Assembly: GCA_038212375.1 (NCBI GenBank)
Contig: JBBQUO010000017.1
Span: forward strand, 1-14,180
Direction of reading: 5' to 3'
Length of the DNA stretch: 14,180 nucleotides
Origin: JBGTNQ01 sp038212375
GTDB taxonomy: Bacteria > Patescibacteriota > Minisyncoccia > Phycocordibacterales > Zambryskibacteraceae
Under the pieces are notes generated by a model, which was not told the DNA's origin, made no database searches, and saw nothing but the letters and a program-made list of their open reading frames with translations. A program made the translations under genes and the position numbers. Below are positions 13,840 through 14,180 of the stretch, one piece after another. Position 1 is the stretch's first letter. The number at the start of each line of letters is the position of its first letter.

Positions 13840-14180
13840 GGTTCTGTATCTATAAGCCGAATTCTGTACGTATAAGCATTTTTTATACGCGGCAGCCATT
13901 TATCTAGGAGTAGTGTCGCCACTACCCTCGAGCGACTCGAATGAAGAATTACTTCTTCAAACACGGCCTTGCATTCAAGTAAGAGTTTAGCCGTTTCAAC
14001 TTCTATCTTTCGATAAAGCTTGTCCAAGGTAAGACCTAGGTCTCACATTGGACATCTTCGCGCTTTCACTTGAAGACGTCTCTGTTCGCATCTCACAGAT
14101 TACTCTGGGCAGGCGTTACCTGCTACCCTTCTTCTCGCACCCACCATAGGTAGCGCAACTGGATGAACTTAAAGTGCGCA
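13840..14180 (-). ncRNA. rnpB: RNase P RNA (bacterial, partial: 5' end beyond the right edge)
   Basis: Catalytic RNA that matures tRNA 5' ends. Read on the minus strand, the conserved blocks appear in order. P8-like GCAGGTAACGCCTGC is at 14109-14123 and AACAGAGA at 14079-14086. AGTGAAAGCG is at 14061-14070. The P12-position hairpin is at 14021-14054. GGCTAAACTC follows, then CTCGAGGGTAG (13922-13932), CCTAGATAAATGGCTGCC (13891-13908) and the 3' block ACAGAATTCGGCTTATAGA (13849-13867). The 5' conserved GGAAAGTCC block is not visible, so the gene continues right. The 3' end is placed near 13840 because TACAGAACC would form P1 with an unseen 5' strand; this end is approximate. The P12 arm contains a copy of the RAYT-associated palindrome. 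Confidence 0.9.
14021..14054. repeat. REP-like palindrome inside the P12 arm of rnpB
   Basis: A 34-base inverted repeat with no loop spacer; 15 of 17 positions pair. Its core ACCTAGGTCTCAC (14034-14046) is identical to 12984-12996. The other half has one substitution (GTAAGACC versus GTGAGACC). The outer TGTCCAA/TTGGACA pairs are unique to this copy and may be the original P12 stem. Confidence 0.75.

Noticed and set aside
13833..14027. Open frame of 64 codons on minus overlapping the right end region
   Set aside because: It lies wholly within the conserved part of RNase P RNA (CR-V, CR-IV blocks); not a protein gene.

Overview
The window looks like a chromosomal piece of a Candidate Phyla Radiation (Patescibacteria, Parcubacteria-like) genome. 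This is inferred from gene style, not from a marker phylogeny. The clues are a compact AT-leaning sequence, very short intergenic gaps, a reduced valyl-tRNA synthetase, a YruB-type glutaredoxin, several tiny one-TM proteins, an O-antigen-ligase/TPR fusion, and no recognisable Shine-Dalgarno sequence in front of any start codon. TGA is used as a normal stop (end of valS), which argues against the UGA=Gly groups.

Layout. Positions 1-1607 (minus) hold the N-terminal part of a large secreted protein: signal peptide, Thr/Pro linker, then 188-189-residue repeats pairing an Ig-like with a fibronectin-III-like module. It continues past the left edge. An AT-rich divergent promoter region (about 1608-1945) separates it from a plus-strand operon of valS, a PrsW-family membrane protease (4-base ATGA overlap) and an Hsp20 chaperone, closed by a terminator. 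Then come tRNA-Arg(CCT), a small membrane protein and, 7 bases after its stop, tRNA-Phe(GAA), ending in a bidirectional terminator. Minus-strand genes follow: glutaredoxin, an FtsB/DivIC-like protein (divergent from an unlisted 37-codon membrane micro-ORF on plus), lepA (EF4), murJ (lipid II flippase) and an 807-residue Wzy/WaaL-like protein with C-terminal TPRs. Division (FtsB-like), cell-wall export (MurJ) and surface glycan (ligase) functions thus lie close together.

The right end (12984-14180) is the most interesting part. A Y1-type REP-associated transposase (RAYT) is bracketed by copies of a 13-base palindromic word (ACCTAGGTCTCAC or its complement). On the left these form a near-perfect 44-bp palindrome; on the right there is a half-copy. 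Just beyond a strong 18-bp terminator hairpin lies the RNase P RNA gene (rnpB, minus strand, 5' end off the window). A third, partly decayed copy of the same palindrome forms what appears to be the P12 arm of that RNA. I read this as a REP/RAYT family in a CPR genome with one copy domesticated inside RNase P RNA.

Another theme is promoter architecture. Several -10 elements, often extended (TGG-TAnAAT), lie only 6-16 bases from the start codon, which implies leaderless or nearly leaderless mRNAs.
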